Shown here in pieces: positions 21,651 to 31,687 of a stretch of DNA of 64,000 nucleotides. The translations under genes and the position numbers were made by a program. The notes beneath the pieces are model-generated. The model ran no database searches and was not told the DNA's origin. It was given only the letters and a program-made list of their open reading frames with translations. This DNA comes from Cordylochernes scorpioides (lineage: Eukaryota; Arthropoda; Arachnida; Pseudoscorpiones; Chernetidae): contig CP092874.1 in NCBI GenBank assembly GCA_030710605.1, positions 43,396,965 to 43,460,964 on the forward strand, given 5' to 3'. Each line of letters starts with the position of its first letter. Position 1 is the stretch's first letter.

Positions 21651-23146
21651 CACTGGTGTCCAAAAAATAAGAACATTTTGTTTTTAAATGATATGTTTTA
21701 AATATACAACGCTCTCTCTCTAAAAGCTAAAAAGTAATTTATTTAGGTATTTTACGTCGTAGAATTTATTTATCGCAACCATTCGATGCGGTAAAATTGA
21801 AAATATGCAAATTTTTGCTTGTCTTTATAAGTGTGCTATTTGGCGTGTGTCGTTTACCCATCTAAGAATTGTCCAATTATAATTTTATTTAATCCTTAGT
21901 TAATTATGAGTTTACAAAAATTTTAGCAGATGATTTAAAATGGAGAGCTGTTGGAAGAATGGAGGCAGGGCAATCACAAGTTGAAGTAGCAAAATGGCTA
22001 AATGTGAATAAAATCTGTGGTCAGCAAATACGGAAACAGTTCATTGAGACAGGAACCATCAAAAGAAAAGAAGGTTCTGGTATAAAAAGAAAAACAGCTA
22101 CCTCTGAAGACCGTTATCTGGTCGTAACTGCCAAGCGCCATAGGGAGATGACAGCTATTCAACTCTCTAATGAACTCTCAAGTGCTACTGGAACGAGAAT
22201 TTCAAAACAAACTTTTTACCGAAGGCTTCACGAAGGTGCTCTTTATGCAAGACGACCAATGGTCTGTATCCTTTAACCTCTGCTCACAGGAGAGCCCGCT
22301 TGAATTGGTGCTTGGAACATCACTACTGGACTCATGATCAGTGGGCCAATGTTCTCTTCAGTGACGAGTCAAGATTTAGTTTAAACACAGATTCTCGACG
22401 GAGTTTTCATCTGGAGGGAGCCTGGAACCCGCTATCATCCCAGTAACATCAGGGAAATAGACAGTTTTAGAGGGGGCAGTCTCTTAGTCTGGGCTGGCAT
22501 CAGTTCAAGCAGACGCACACCCCTCCACATTTTTTCTGGGGGCACTTTAACTGCCCAAAGGTACAGGGACGAGATCCTTGAGCCCTATCTAAGACCTTAT
22601 AGAGATCAAATTGGTCACGATTTTATTTTTATGGACGATAATGCTCGTCCGCATAGGGCTAGGCTAATCAATGAATATCTCCAGAGTGAGAATATTCGAA
22701 GGATGGATTGGCCAGCCAGATCTCCGGACCAGAATCCAATAGAGCGTGTGTGGGATGCTCTAGGGAGGCGTATTGGAGCTCGTCACCTCTCTCCATAACC
22801 CTCGTTGAGCTAAGAACTGCTCTATTGTAGGAGTGGGGTTTACTATCCCTGGACCTCCTCCAAAGCCTGGTAAACAGTATGAGGGCTCGCTGTGAGACCT
22901 TGATAGCTGTTAGAGGTGATCATACTCCCTATTGATATCTTATTTCTTTAAGATCTTGAACCTCAGCTTTGGGTATGTTGGTAATAATTTGCATATTTCA
23001 TAATTTCAAATATTTTTTTATTTTCATATAGCTAGTTAATTCTCCACAGTTTAAACTATTTGTATACTAAATTTTATAATTGTTAATAAATTAGCTTTTG
23101 AGAAATTTCAATATTGGTTAAGTTTCTTATTTTTTGGACACCAGTG
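21651..23146 (+). mobile_element. Tc1-like DNA transposon
   Basis: Terminal inverted repeats CACTGGTGTCCAAAAAATAA (23 bp matching) flank it, with TA on both sides (21649-21650 and 23147-23148). It contains a decayed DD34E transposase gene. Confidence 0.93.
21959..22936 (+). pseudogene. Tc1-family DD34E transposase, decayed
   Basis: An N-terminal helix-turn-helix region (MEAGQSQVEVAKWLNV onward) is open for 105 codons, followed by frameshifts and stops. Catalytic motifs are still readable in shifting frames: LFSDESRF (first Asp), FMDDNARPH (second Asp) and SPDQNPIERVWD (Glu), with 34 residues between the second Asp and the Glu. A likely original ATG at 21906 is out of frame by one base. Nonfunctional. 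Confidence 0.85.
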
Positions 23147-23374
23147 TATATTGACTTTGAAAAAACTAAATGGATTGCAAAAAATAATCAAATCAAATAT
23201 CTAAACACTAATATAATTAAAATTTTGCCATCACACACTTTTTGCCTATGGTTTATGCGTTTACTTCTGTATTGCTATTCTATGGAACTTCTACTATTTA
23301 TTATTGATGTACTTTCACTATGAAGGAAATTGCACTCGGGGGAATTCTCGGGCAAAGCCGGTTCATTCGTCTAG

Positions 23375-23839
23375 TATATATATATATGAAGATTGAGCAA
23401 TATAAATATATATTATATATCCAATATATATATCTTTTTGTGTATTACATTTATATCTATAAAAATGAAATCCAAAATCGATGGTTTGTTATCGCGTTGC
23501 GCAAAATCTACAGAATCAATCATTATGAAATTTGCATGTAGGTAGCTGAAGATTTCGTTTAACATATAGATAATTAACAAAACTAAAAAGGTTAATGTGC
23601 TTTTTTTAATGTAAAACCAAAAAGCGTTAATTCCAGCCTTTTACCGCTTGGCGCCGCACTGGTCGCGACGATAAATGAATTTGATAGGTTAATAATTTTA
23701 CACGTAGTTTGTTAGTTTGTTTACACGATGAATGTTTTTAAAAGGTAAGATTATCCAATCGCCGTGAAACTTTAGGAAGTTATATATATTTACTATACTA
23801 CTGGGAAGGGTTCTGGTTTGAATTTTATTTGAAATAAAT
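23375..23839. other. AT-rich sequence with Helitron-like fragment
   Basis: A TCCAATCGCCGTGAAAC stretch near 23755 matches the family A Helitron interior (compare 3798). The rest has no recognisable feature. Confidence 0.5.
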
Positions 23840-24075
23840 ATTCGTTGCAATTTTATTTTGATCGCAGTGGTACAGCCCTACTCCACGCTGACGAGCGCCA
23901 ACAGCGCGAAAACGCGTTCGGGGATGGCTTTTCTTGATTTATCAAGAAATTGGGTTGGACAAATATCAGGGAAACAGGTTAAATCAATGAATAGTTGGTT
24001 TCTGTTCCACCAGATGGCGCTCTGCCTTCTGAAAGGCGCATGTGCTCCTGGTCAGGATATGCCTTTTTATTTTTA
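23840..24075 (+). repeat. Hammerhead-ribozyme repeat, unit 2
   Basis: A plus-strand unit with the hammerhead motif, a TTGATTTATCAAGAAATTGG hairpin region and GATGGCGCTCTGCC, ending in TTTTTATTTTTAATATATA. Confidence 0.75.
23882..23924 (+). ncRNA. hammerhead ribozyme motif with extra A
   Basis: CUGACGA and the GCGC/GCGC stem II are intact. The GAA is followed by AACGCGUU instead of ACGCGU, and stem I has one mismatch. Activity is doubtful. Confidence 0.65.
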
Positions 24076-24295
24076 ATATATATATACATATATATAAAAA
24101 AAACAATAAAAAAATAAAATATAAGTGGGTCAGGTGTTTGATATTAAAAATAAAGAAGGCATCTCCTTACCACGAGCACATGTGCTTTTTAGATGGCAGA
24201 GCGCCATCTAGTGGAGCAAAAATAAACTAAACGTTTATTTAGCTTGCTCCGTGATATTTGGCCAACCCAAATTCTTGATAAATCAAGAAAAGCCA

Positions 24296-24338
24296 TCCAC
24301 GAAACGCGTTTCGCGCTGGTGGCGCTCGTCAGCGTGGA
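24296..24338 (-). ncRNA. hammerhead ribozyme motif, one extra U
   Basis: All conserved core bases are present; one additional U lies between the ACGCGU and stem I. The stem II loop reads CACCA instead of CAACA. Confidence 0.7.
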
Positions 24339-24525
24339 GAAGCTGTAACCACTGCGACCAAAAAGATTTTTGGTCCCAATGGCTTCCCGAAAAATTAAAA
24401 AAATGGGTATTTAAGGCCAAATTTGCGTGAAGACGCTTAACACATGAAAAAAACATACCCATTTTTTTTATTTTTCGGGAAGCCATTGGGACCAAAATCT
24501 TTTGGTCGCAGTGGTTACAGCCTTC

Positions 24526-24567
24526 TCCACGCTGACGAGCGCCAACAGCGCGAAACGCGTTCGTGGA
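24526..24567 (+). ncRNA. type I hammerhead ribozyme, canonical core
   Basis: Order of parts: UCCACG (stem I), CUGACGA (core), GCGC-CAACA-GCGC (stem II), GAA (core), ACGCGU (stem III, self-complementary without a loop), U (cleavage-site H17), CGUGGA (stem I). Stem I has 6 pairs and stem II 4. A loopless ACG/CGU stem III suggests it works as a dimer, as described for hammerheads in animal retroelements. The RNA would cut itself after the U at 24561. Confidence 0.85.
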
Positions 24568-24724
24568 TGGCTTTTCTTGATTTATCAAGAAATTGGGTTG
24601 GCCAAATATCACGGAGCAAGCTAAATAAACGTTTAGTTTATTTTTGCTCCACTAGATGGCGCTCTGCCATCTAAAAAGCACATGTGCTCGTGGTCAGGAG
24701 ATTGCCTTCTCTATTTTTAATATA

Positions 24725-25379
24725 TATATGTATATTAAATCTTATATTTATTAAATCGTATATCCTATATTGTATCCTCAAAATATTCATACATAATATT
24801 AATATTCAATACATTTTATAACTAACGTACAATATATAATTTAACATGATTTATTTATTCTTTATAAGAGAGAGAGAGAGATAGAGTATGAAATATTGCC
24901 TTCCTTTAATGGCAATTTAATATATTTAGAGAATCATTCATATTCATTAGAATTATATATTTACACTATAAACTCATTATTTCCTTTGATTTTTACCTTA
25001 TATTCGTTTATATATCGTTTTAAACAATTAGTAAATCTTTTCTAAATGAAGTACTATACCTGAGAGACGCGAGGTAGAAGAAATGCAGCAGGCTTTCTGC
25101 AAAAAAAAAATTTCTCTGACTTTGGTCACTGCACATGTCCTTGACGTAATTCTCTTAGTTGCCACAGTGGGCGCTGGTTGCGAGTGAAATTGGCAAATTT
25201 GTAAATAACTTCAAAGATATTTGAGATTTGAAAATTTGACTATATGTTTTTCCAGATTCAACTCTATATACTGTTAAAATATCAATCAGATTAGTTACGT
25301 ATTGAAAGCCTGCCTAACCGACAAACAAATATACATACATACGTTGACTTTTATATATGAAGAGATTGCAGTTTCATAT
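24725..25379. other. AT-rich stretch without gene
   Basis: It contains an AG-rich microsatellite near 24867-24885 and an AAAACTTTT-type AT-rich run. A CATACGTTGACTTTTATATATGA segment near 25340-25365 resembles the reverse complement of the family B Helitron 5' end. Nothing else recognised. Confidence 0.45.
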
Positions 25380-26030
25380 CTTAATACTTCTCACTGGTAA
25401 GAAAATTTCATTCTTAGTAGTTTCCTTAGTTCCAGTATTTTGCATATTTAGTATTTCTTGTAGTTTGATTTCTTAGTATTTCAAGCCAATCAAATAAAAT
25501 TTATGTTCTTAGTAGTTTACATAATTCTAATATTCTGCATTAACTGTCATTTTTAGTTCACTATCATAGTACTTCACATTGGTCTAGTAGATTTCCTTTT
25601 CAGTAGTTTCCCTTAGTTCTAGTATTTTGTATCTTTATAACTTTTTTAGTTATCCTTCAGGTAATGCACATTGATTCGGTAGATAATATAAGTTTTTATT
25701 ATTATCAATTTTTCACCATTAGCATGTAGTTTGTTTACTTAGTACTTTACAATGATCTAGTAGTTTTTATTCTTAGCTGTTTCCTTAGTTGTAATATTTT
25801 GCCTTTTGGTATTTCTTGTAATTTAATATATTCAGTAATTCCTATTAAATTAATAGTTTTCGTTCTGAGTATTTTCCATAGTTATAGTATTTTTCATCTT
25901 TAGTATTTGAATTCTTAGTACTTCTCAATGAACTAATAATTTTTATTAATAGTAGTTTCCTTAAACATTTTTAGTATTTCCTTGTAGTTTGCCTTCAGAG
26001 TACTATTCACTGATATAGTAGTCTGAGGTC
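25380..26030. repeat. Degenerate ~92-bp satellite, left part
   Basis: The phrase AGTAGTTTCCTTAGTTCCAG plus TATTTTGCATCTTTAGTATT recurs at intervals of about 90-95 bp (near 25419, 25512, 25603, 25776, 25868, 25956) with many changes. It looks like an old tandem array. It continues at 26690-27318 after an insertion. Confidence 0.7.
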
Positions 26031-26039
26031 CAATATTTG

Positions 26040-26270
26040 CATCCATATATTTCATATGATGTATTAGCGCGCCATCTGTTATAAGAAATGTAAACTATTT
26101 TCGACGCGTATGATTTTTTTTTGAATTAAAACAATATTATACTGCCCTTACTGCAATGATAAAACAATGAGAGGGCCTGGCTTTTATTATGTATCCCATC
26201 ATTTTATCATCGCAGTAAGGCCAGTAGAAGGGTGCTTTAATTAAAAAAAGAATCATAAGCATCAAAAATA
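26040..26270. repeat. Foldback-family unit
   Basis: GCGCCATCTGTTATAAG, then CTTACTGCAATGATAAAAC and its approximate reverse complement TATCATCGCAGTAAGG. It is the same family as 2236 and 5774 but has an unrelated ~45-bp centre that includes GAGAGGGCCTGGCT. Confidence 0.75.
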
Positions 26271-26279
26271 GCTTATATT

Positions 26280-26650
26280 ATTAGTATTGTTATGTCTTAC
26301 CCAGACGCTGCTCGTGTTCTTTGTATAATCAGGATGCCACAAAGATACGCACGTGAGTTCGAACCTCCCCGTCAGAAGAATCCTTGGCGCCGTGGATGTC
26401 ACTCTTGTGAAACCTTCCGCTCCACACTATACAAGTCCTGTAGGCCGCTCCGATGTCAGGCTCTCCTGGCACCGCCGTACAGGATCATCCACACGCCCGG
26501 AGGCAAGTCGCCACGTCTTGTCCTCGTCTTCGCCGCAGATGTCACCAGACTCTGTTCCCCCCCCCCCCCCCCCCCCCCCACACAGGAATGCTGTGTTTGG
26601 TGCCTGCCACATGGCAGCGGGAGCAGCTGGAGTCCAGCCCTCTTTCCCAA
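26280..26650. other. GC-rich patch with a 23-base C run
   Basis: This patch is much more GC-rich than its surroundings. GGCGCCGTGGATGTC near 26387 matches the family B Helitron 3' region in minus orientation (compare 58915). A run of 23 C (26557-26579) follows. Overlapping open frames of 60-126 codons exist on both strands, but none shows a domain. It may be a captured fragment or Helitron cargo. Confidence 0.45.
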
Positions 26651-26689
26651 CTTTACTCTAGTATCTTGACCTTGTCATCCATGTTACTA

Positions 26690-27318
26690 TATTTTTTATA
26701 GTTCGATTTCTCTTACTACTTCAAAGTGATCTATTAGCTTTCGTTTTTAGTAATTTCTTCAAGAAATTTTCATCATTTGTATCATAATTTTCGTTTTTAA
26801 AATTATGACTGAACAAGGAGATTTCGCTTTTATTGGTTTCCTTAATTTCAGTATTTTACCTCTTTAATATATTTTTATTTTGTCTTTTTAGTATTTCCCA
26901 CTAATCATAGGTTTCGTTTTTTAAAAATATTTATTTGGTCGAATATTTCGCCTTTTTAGTATTTATAGTAGTTTGACTCTTTATATAGTAGTACATATCA
27001 ATCGAGTAGTTTCATTCTTAATTGTATCCTTAGTTTGCAGTATTTTGAATATTTACTATTTCTTATAGTGTTTTCATTTTTGAATACTTGAAATAGATCT
27101 GGTAGTTTTTGTATTCAATAGATTCCTTGGTTCCAATAATTTGCATCTTTAGTATGTCTTGTAAATTCCCTTCATTAGCAATTAATTTTGAACTGAAAAT
27201 TTTCTTAGCCCTTTTCCTTAGTTCCAATATTTTGCCTTTTTTTTTAGCATGTCTTGACCTTTTTATTTATTACTTAGAATTTATCTATTAGTTGTAGTTA
27301 TCAAAGGTTTCCTTAGTT
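26690..27318. repeat. Degenerate ~92-bp satellite, right part
   Basis: The same phrase recurs near 26838, 27022, 27118, 27210 and 27301, spaced at about 92 bp or a multiple. The last unit runs into a mariner fragment. Confidence 0.65.
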
Positions 27319-27471
27319 GCAAAAATTTGAAATTGACATCATAACAGGTGATGAAACGTGGCTTTATTATTTTGATGTGCCTATTAAAGCCCGAAACAAA
27401 GTATGAATCTTGGAAGGTGAAAGCACGCCTGTGTCTGTATGAAAATCCAGATACATTAAGATTAATATTGT
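27319..27471 (+). pseudogene. mariner transposase fragment
   Basis: The plus strand reads IITGDETWLYYFD and then PIKARNKV, the segment around the second-domain GDETW motif typical of mariner transposases. At least one Trp codon has become TGA. The fragment stops where the gypsy LTR begins at 27469, so the gypsy probably inserted into it; the other side is not seen in the window. Confidence 0.8.
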
Positions 27472-27841
27472 CACAGTAATGAAGGTGACGAGTCGTTTGG
27501 GTAGAATAAAATAATAATTTATTAGATGATTTTAAATAGTTAATAAGTTTGAGGGATAAAAAGAAATAGAGGTAAACTAAGTTAAATGGATAAAAATAAT
27601 AGTAAATTAAGGAAGTAATGTCAGAGACCCATACGGCTGGCGTTCGGCTACACCCCTCAAGATGGCGACTATTGTTTACAAACTTGCCGCCTAGCGCGCC
27701 CGCCATCTATCGGAGCTTAGGTACATAACACTTGCCGAGCTGACAGCGCGCGCCACCTATCGGGGCTTAGGTACATAACATTCGCCAAGCTGCCGATGTA
27801 TTATTTTACAGTTACAAGCTATGTACATTTTGGTTATGACA
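27469..27841 (-). repeat. 3' LTR of gypsy element
   Basis: TGTCACAGTAA to GGTTATGACA, 373 bp with TG/CA ends on both strands. It contains a ~55-bp tandem duplication (about 27690-27800) with the phrases CCATCTATCGGAGCTTAGG and CCACCTATCGGGGCTTAGG. Confidence 0.85.
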
Positions 27842-27900
27842 TTACTCCCCTTTTCAAAATAAGCAGCGACACGCTGCTTAAAAAAAAAAACAATTCTACA

Positions 27901-28254
27901 CTATGTGATCAGTCCTGTGTTTGTTCTTCTGGGCTTCTGTATGGTTTCATCCCGCAGGACGTGGACGATGTCTTTGATATTCCGTTGTCTGGGTCTCCTC
28001 TCCAAGGCCTCTACTTCATAAGTTACTTCAGACAGTTGTCTCACAACTTTATAGGGGCCGAAGTATCTTTTAAGTAGCTTCTCCGACAGTCCTTGTTTAC
28101 GCACAGGTGTGTACACCCACACAAGGTCTTCCGTGCGGTACTGGACAGGTCTATGGCTTTTGTCGTATCGAGATTTGTCTTTTTCTTGCGCCTTTAAGAT
28201 GTTCAAACGGGCCAGCTGGCGTGCGTCCTCGGCATTTGTGACCAAACTCTCCAC
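27901..28254 (-). pseudogene. gypsy integrase C-terminus
   Basis: Encodes the GPY/F-type end of integrase (YRTEDLVWVYTPVRK, then KRYFGPYKVVRQLS). It continues upstream (28255-28720) in other frames, where TSAYHPQTNG is still readable. Broken by frameshifts, so no intact integrase. Confidence 0.8.
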
Positions 28255-28722
28255 GTAGTCTTCAGATTGGCTTCCTCTCTATACGTCAGGATGGTGTCCA
28301 ATGGGGTCTCGACATCGCGTCCCGTGTACAAGATAGAAAGGGCTAAACCCGGTGGTTTCCTGTTTGGCGGTGTTATAGGCAAAAGTTACGTAAGGAGAAC
28401 TGAATCCCAGTTTCTTTGGTCTACTCAACATACATAGACAGCATGTCACCAAGTGTCTTGTTGAGTCTCTCGGTCAGGCCATTTGTCTGGGGGTGGTAGG
28501 CAGAAGTAAAGCGATGTGCGGTTCCACAGAGGTTGTTAATATCCCGTATTGTGTGGGATATAAACGTTCGACCTCGGTCTGAAATCAATTCTCTGGGGGC
28601 TCCATGTTTGAAGGATCACGTCTTCTACTATAAATTTTCCAACTTCTTCCGAACTTCCATTTGGTATGGCTTTGGTCATAGCATACCTTGTTAGATAGTC
28701 TGTCGCGACCACGGTCCATTTA

Positions 28723-29259
28723 TTACCATCGGTTCGAGGTAGGGAATCTTCCTAACAAATCTATCCCTATTTTCTCAAAAGGTCGGGATACCGGCGGAAT
28801 TGGCACAAGTTGCCCTGGTGGACGTTCGGTAGAACCTTTTCGCCGTTGACATTCTCGACAATGTGCCACATATTTTCGCACAGATCTATGCAAGCCGGGC
28901 CAGAAATACTTTCTTCTAACGCGGTCGTATGTTTTGGCAAATCCCAGGTGTCCCGCCATTGGTGCATCGTGGGCTTCCCTCAAAATGTCAACCCTCATTT
29001 GTTTGGGCACTACTAAGAGCCAAGGTTTGCCCATGGGATCGTAGTTTTGCGGTAGGAGGATGCCGTCGATTATTTTGTATCCACTTTCACTTTTGGAATC
29101 AATTTCCTGAATTATTTTTTTGGTCTGGACATCGCTTCTTGGCTCTTTTCTATGTCGGTAATTGAAGACAATCTGGTATGTTATCTTCGTTGGATTTGGG
29201 GAGAGGACTTCTTGAGAGGCAATCCGCATCTTGGTGTCTTTTACCATTCTTATACACAA
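28723..29259 (-). CDS. gypsy integrase N-terminal half
   Basis: It contains the HHCC zinc-binding domain (H-x-H in the [12 protein letters not shown] region, then CRECQRRKG) that precedes the catalytic core, and the start of the core ([15 protein letters not shown]). The catalytic Asp/Glu residues further on lie in frameshifted sequence. On its N-terminal side it overlaps the end of the RNase H region in another frame. Confidence 0.8.
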   Translation of the reverse strand: MCIRMVKDTKMRIASQEVLSPNPTKITYQIVFNYRHRKEPRSDVQTKKIIQEIDSKSESGYKIIDGILLPQNYDPMGKPWLLVVPKQMRVDILREAHDAPMAGHLGFAKTYDRVRRKYFWPGLHRSVRKYVAHCRECQRRKGSTERPPGQLVPIPPVSRPFEKIGIDLLGRFPTSNRW

Positions 29260-30563
29260 TAGATATGTCGAACTCTTGAAGTCGCAAGGCCCATCTGGCT
29301 AGCCTTCCCGATGGATCCTTTACATTAGCTAGCCAACACAGGGAATGGTGGTCGGAGACGACGGTGAAGTGTTTTCCAAACAAATATGGTCCTGAACTTG
29401 TAAATGGCCCAACTACAGCTAGGCATTCCTTCTCCGTCGTGGAATAATTTCTTTCTGCGGCGTTTAAGTGTTCTTGATGCATAGGCGATAGGCTTTTCTT
29501 TTCCTTCTACCAGTTGGGTCAACACTGCTCCGACGCCATATCCACTCGCGTCGGTATGTACAAGTGTCTCAGCATCTTCTTTAAAATGGCCAAGCACAGG
29601 ATCGGTAGTTAGGGCTGATTTTAATATTTGGAAAGATTGTTCTTGTTCGTTCGACCAAAAGAACTTAACGTTATTCCTCAGGAGGTCGTGCAACGGCTTT
29701 GCTTTATTTGCAAAATCTTTCACAAATCGCCTGTAATATGAACACAACCCCATGAAGCTTCTTACTTCAGTTGTTGTTTTTGGAGTCGGGAAATTTGTAA
29801 TTGCTTCGATTTTGTCGGGATCAGGGCGAATGCCGCTTTCTGTAACCAGATGTCCTAACACTTTGATTTCTCTTGACCCAAAACGGCACTTCTCATGATT
29901 AATACACAGGCCTGCTTGCTGGATGCATCTGAGAACTTTCCCTAGGCGTTCAATATGTTCTTTAAAGGATGTAGCATAAACAATTATATCGTCTAAATAA
30001 CAAAGACAAATTGTCCATTTCAATCCTGCTAGTAGCTTGTCCATCATTCTTTCGAATGTTGCCGGTGCGTTGCATAAACCGAAGGGCATCACCCGGAACT
30101 CATATAAGCCATCAGGGGTGATGAAAGCTGTCTTCTCCCGATCTTCCTCGTCGATTTCTATCTGCCAGTATCCTGTACGTAGATCCATGCTGGAAAAGAA
30201 TTTAGCTCCTGTTAAGCTATCCAAAACATCATCATTTCTAGGTAAAGGATACACATCCTTTTTGGTGACCTTGTTAAGCTTTCGGTAGTCTACACAAAAA
30301 CTCCAGGACCCATCTTTCTTTTTAACCAAAACTACTGGGGACGACCAAGGACTTTCGGACGGTTGTACAATTCCCATCTTCATCATTTTATCGACTTCAC
30401 TTTGTATAGCTCGTCTTTCGACAGGAGACACCCGGTATGGTCGTTGTTTAATAGGACGGCTGTCTGAAGTGTCGATTTTATGTTTCACATTGGAGGTTGT
30501 ACTAAATGATTTTCTATCAAAATCAAAAACCTCTGAGTACTTTTCTAAACATTCTGCAATCAT
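29150..30563 (-). CDS. pol: gypsy reverse transcriptase and RNase H
   Basis: The main frame (30563-29325) has all reverse-transcriptase blocks: [54 protein letters not shown] and the catalytic YLDD. The connection and RNase H ([14 protein letters not shown]) follow. A frameshift near 29440-29480 moves the RNase H end ([12 protein letters not shown]) into the next frame, ending near 29150. The enzyme would copy element RNA to DNA. Its beginning overlaps the preceding fragment in a different frame, so at least two frame breaks are present. Confidence 0.88.
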
Positions 30564-30853
30564 TGACTTTTGTTCTCCTTTAATCTCTCGTCTACCAGAG
30601 ATAAGATTTGTTGGCGTCTATCTTCATTCTTAATGTTTGATTGAGTTTTATCGTCTTCAGCTGTGTCAACACTGTAGATTCCGCTACTTCCAATTTTCCT
30701 CAAGTATCCTACAAGCATACCAGCTGGGATTATTTGATTCTGAGAAGTCCCATTAGTTACCCATATCTCCCCTCTGCCGTGATGGAAGTTAATTATGGAT
30801 GATGGTATGACCAATTCTTTTTTTAAGATGAGATCTTTGCTTCCTTCTATCAT
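30560..30853 (-). pseudogene. gypsy Pol segment between protease and reverse transcriptase
   Basis: The segment LILKKELVIPSSIINFHHGR is followed by a lysine-rich linker leading to the reverse transcriptase. It ends three bases before the next frame's Met, with a one-base offset, so this is a frameshifted part of the same polyprotein. The protease itself would lie in the gap. Confidence 0.65.
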
Positions 30854-30927
30854 TAGATCTTTTCCACCTCGAATATCTTCGTTAATAACCGTGATTTTCT
30901 TAATTGAGCGAGCTGGAACAAAACAGN

Positions 30928-31026
30928 NNNNNNNNNNNNNNNNNNNNNNNNNNNNNNNNNNNNNNNNNNNNNNNNNNNNNNNNNNNNNNNNNNNNNNNNN
31001 NNNNNNNNNNNNNNNNNNNNNNNNNN
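30928..31026. other. Assembly gap
   Basis: A run of 99 N. True length and content are unknown. Confidence 0.99.
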
Positions 31027-31199
31027 ATAATTTTTTCGTGATTAAGTTAGATGATTAAATAGTTGTTTATTTGTATTATATTTATATCCCATTAAGGAGA
31101 GAAAAGGTAATAAAAGTAATAATATTGGTTAGAATCAGGTTTATATTGATTGTTTTAAAATTTTAAATAGAAAAAAATGTAAAAAATAAAAATAAAATT

Positions 31200-31687
31200 T
31201 AACAAAAAAAATTAAAAACATAACGTCTTTTATAATCGGCGTTTACCCTTCATTTAGACATACTCTGATAGATATATAGGAATAAAGGAAGATATTTATG
31301 ATGATTATATATTTATTTTTTAGTAAAAGAGAGAAAAGAGATAAGAAAGAACCATACACTTTTATTTCAAACAAGGTAGAAGAATTGATAGGGTGTTAGT
31401 ATTTTATAGTTATTTATAGAGTTTTTGTAATGTTTTTATATATATAATATTTTTATAAAGTCATAATAATATAATAGTTAAAGAAAGATAAACATATTTT
31501 AAATCTTTGCCAATTATAAATTATTTTTTGGAACCTTAATGGTAGACCAGGACAATACAAAAAAGAGGAGATTGGATATTCTATTGGAAAGAGAAATCTG
31601 GGGTATCAGGGCTCTTCAGATGAAAATACCACACCATTTCACCCTTACTTAATTATGGTTTGATTTCTCTTCGACCATTATAGTGTA
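31200..31687. repeat. Repeat R, first copy (left part)
   Basis: It matches 39250-39764 with scattered differences and continues at 37508-37755 on the other side of the BEL element. The two R copies flank a decayed Penelope-like coding region in the same orientation, so they may be its terminal repeats. A diverged relative occupies about 46440-46960. Confidence 0.75.

Larger units (their letters stand above)
20902..23374 (+). mobile_element. Helitron family B, interrupted by a Tc1 element
   Basis: The 5' end (TCTTTCTTCTTTATATATAA, then CAATTGGTACCA) matches the tRNA-Gly-bearing Helitron at 7931. The 3' end TTCATTCGTCTAG at 23374 matches the Helitron at 58818. The Tc1 at 21651-23146 accounts for 1.5 kb of its length. 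The 3' hairpin is decayed (CTCGGGCAAAGCCGG). No Rep/helicase gene. Confidence 0.75.
24110..24720. repeat. Inverted pair of hammerhead repeats (units 3 and 4)
   Basis: A minus-strand unit (24110-24435) and a plus-strand unit (about 24440-24720) meet head to head at an A-rich centre and are mostly complementary. Each begins near AATAAAGAAGGCA-like sequence and carries one hammerhead. Paired or inverted terminal repeats of this kind are known from Penelope-like elements, but no coding region is present. Confidence 0.82.
27469..30927 (-). mobile_element. Ty3/gypsy retrotransposon, right side lost in assembly gap
   Basis: The 3' LTR (27469-27841) is preceded on the minus strand by the purine-rich AAAAGGGGAGTAA. 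Integrase, RNase H, reverse transcriptase and the region after protease follow rightward with frameshifts. Gag, protease and the 5' LTR would lie in or beyond the gap, and no second LTR is visible after it. Confidence 0.88.

Noticed and set aside
26340-26380. GAGTTCGAACCTCC as the T-arm of a third Helitron tRNA
   Set aside because: No acceptor, D or anticodon arm could be paired around it.
26292-26701. Several overlapping frames in the GC-rich patch as a host exon
   Set aside because: No domain, the frames run through a C homopolymer, and no one frame is favoured.
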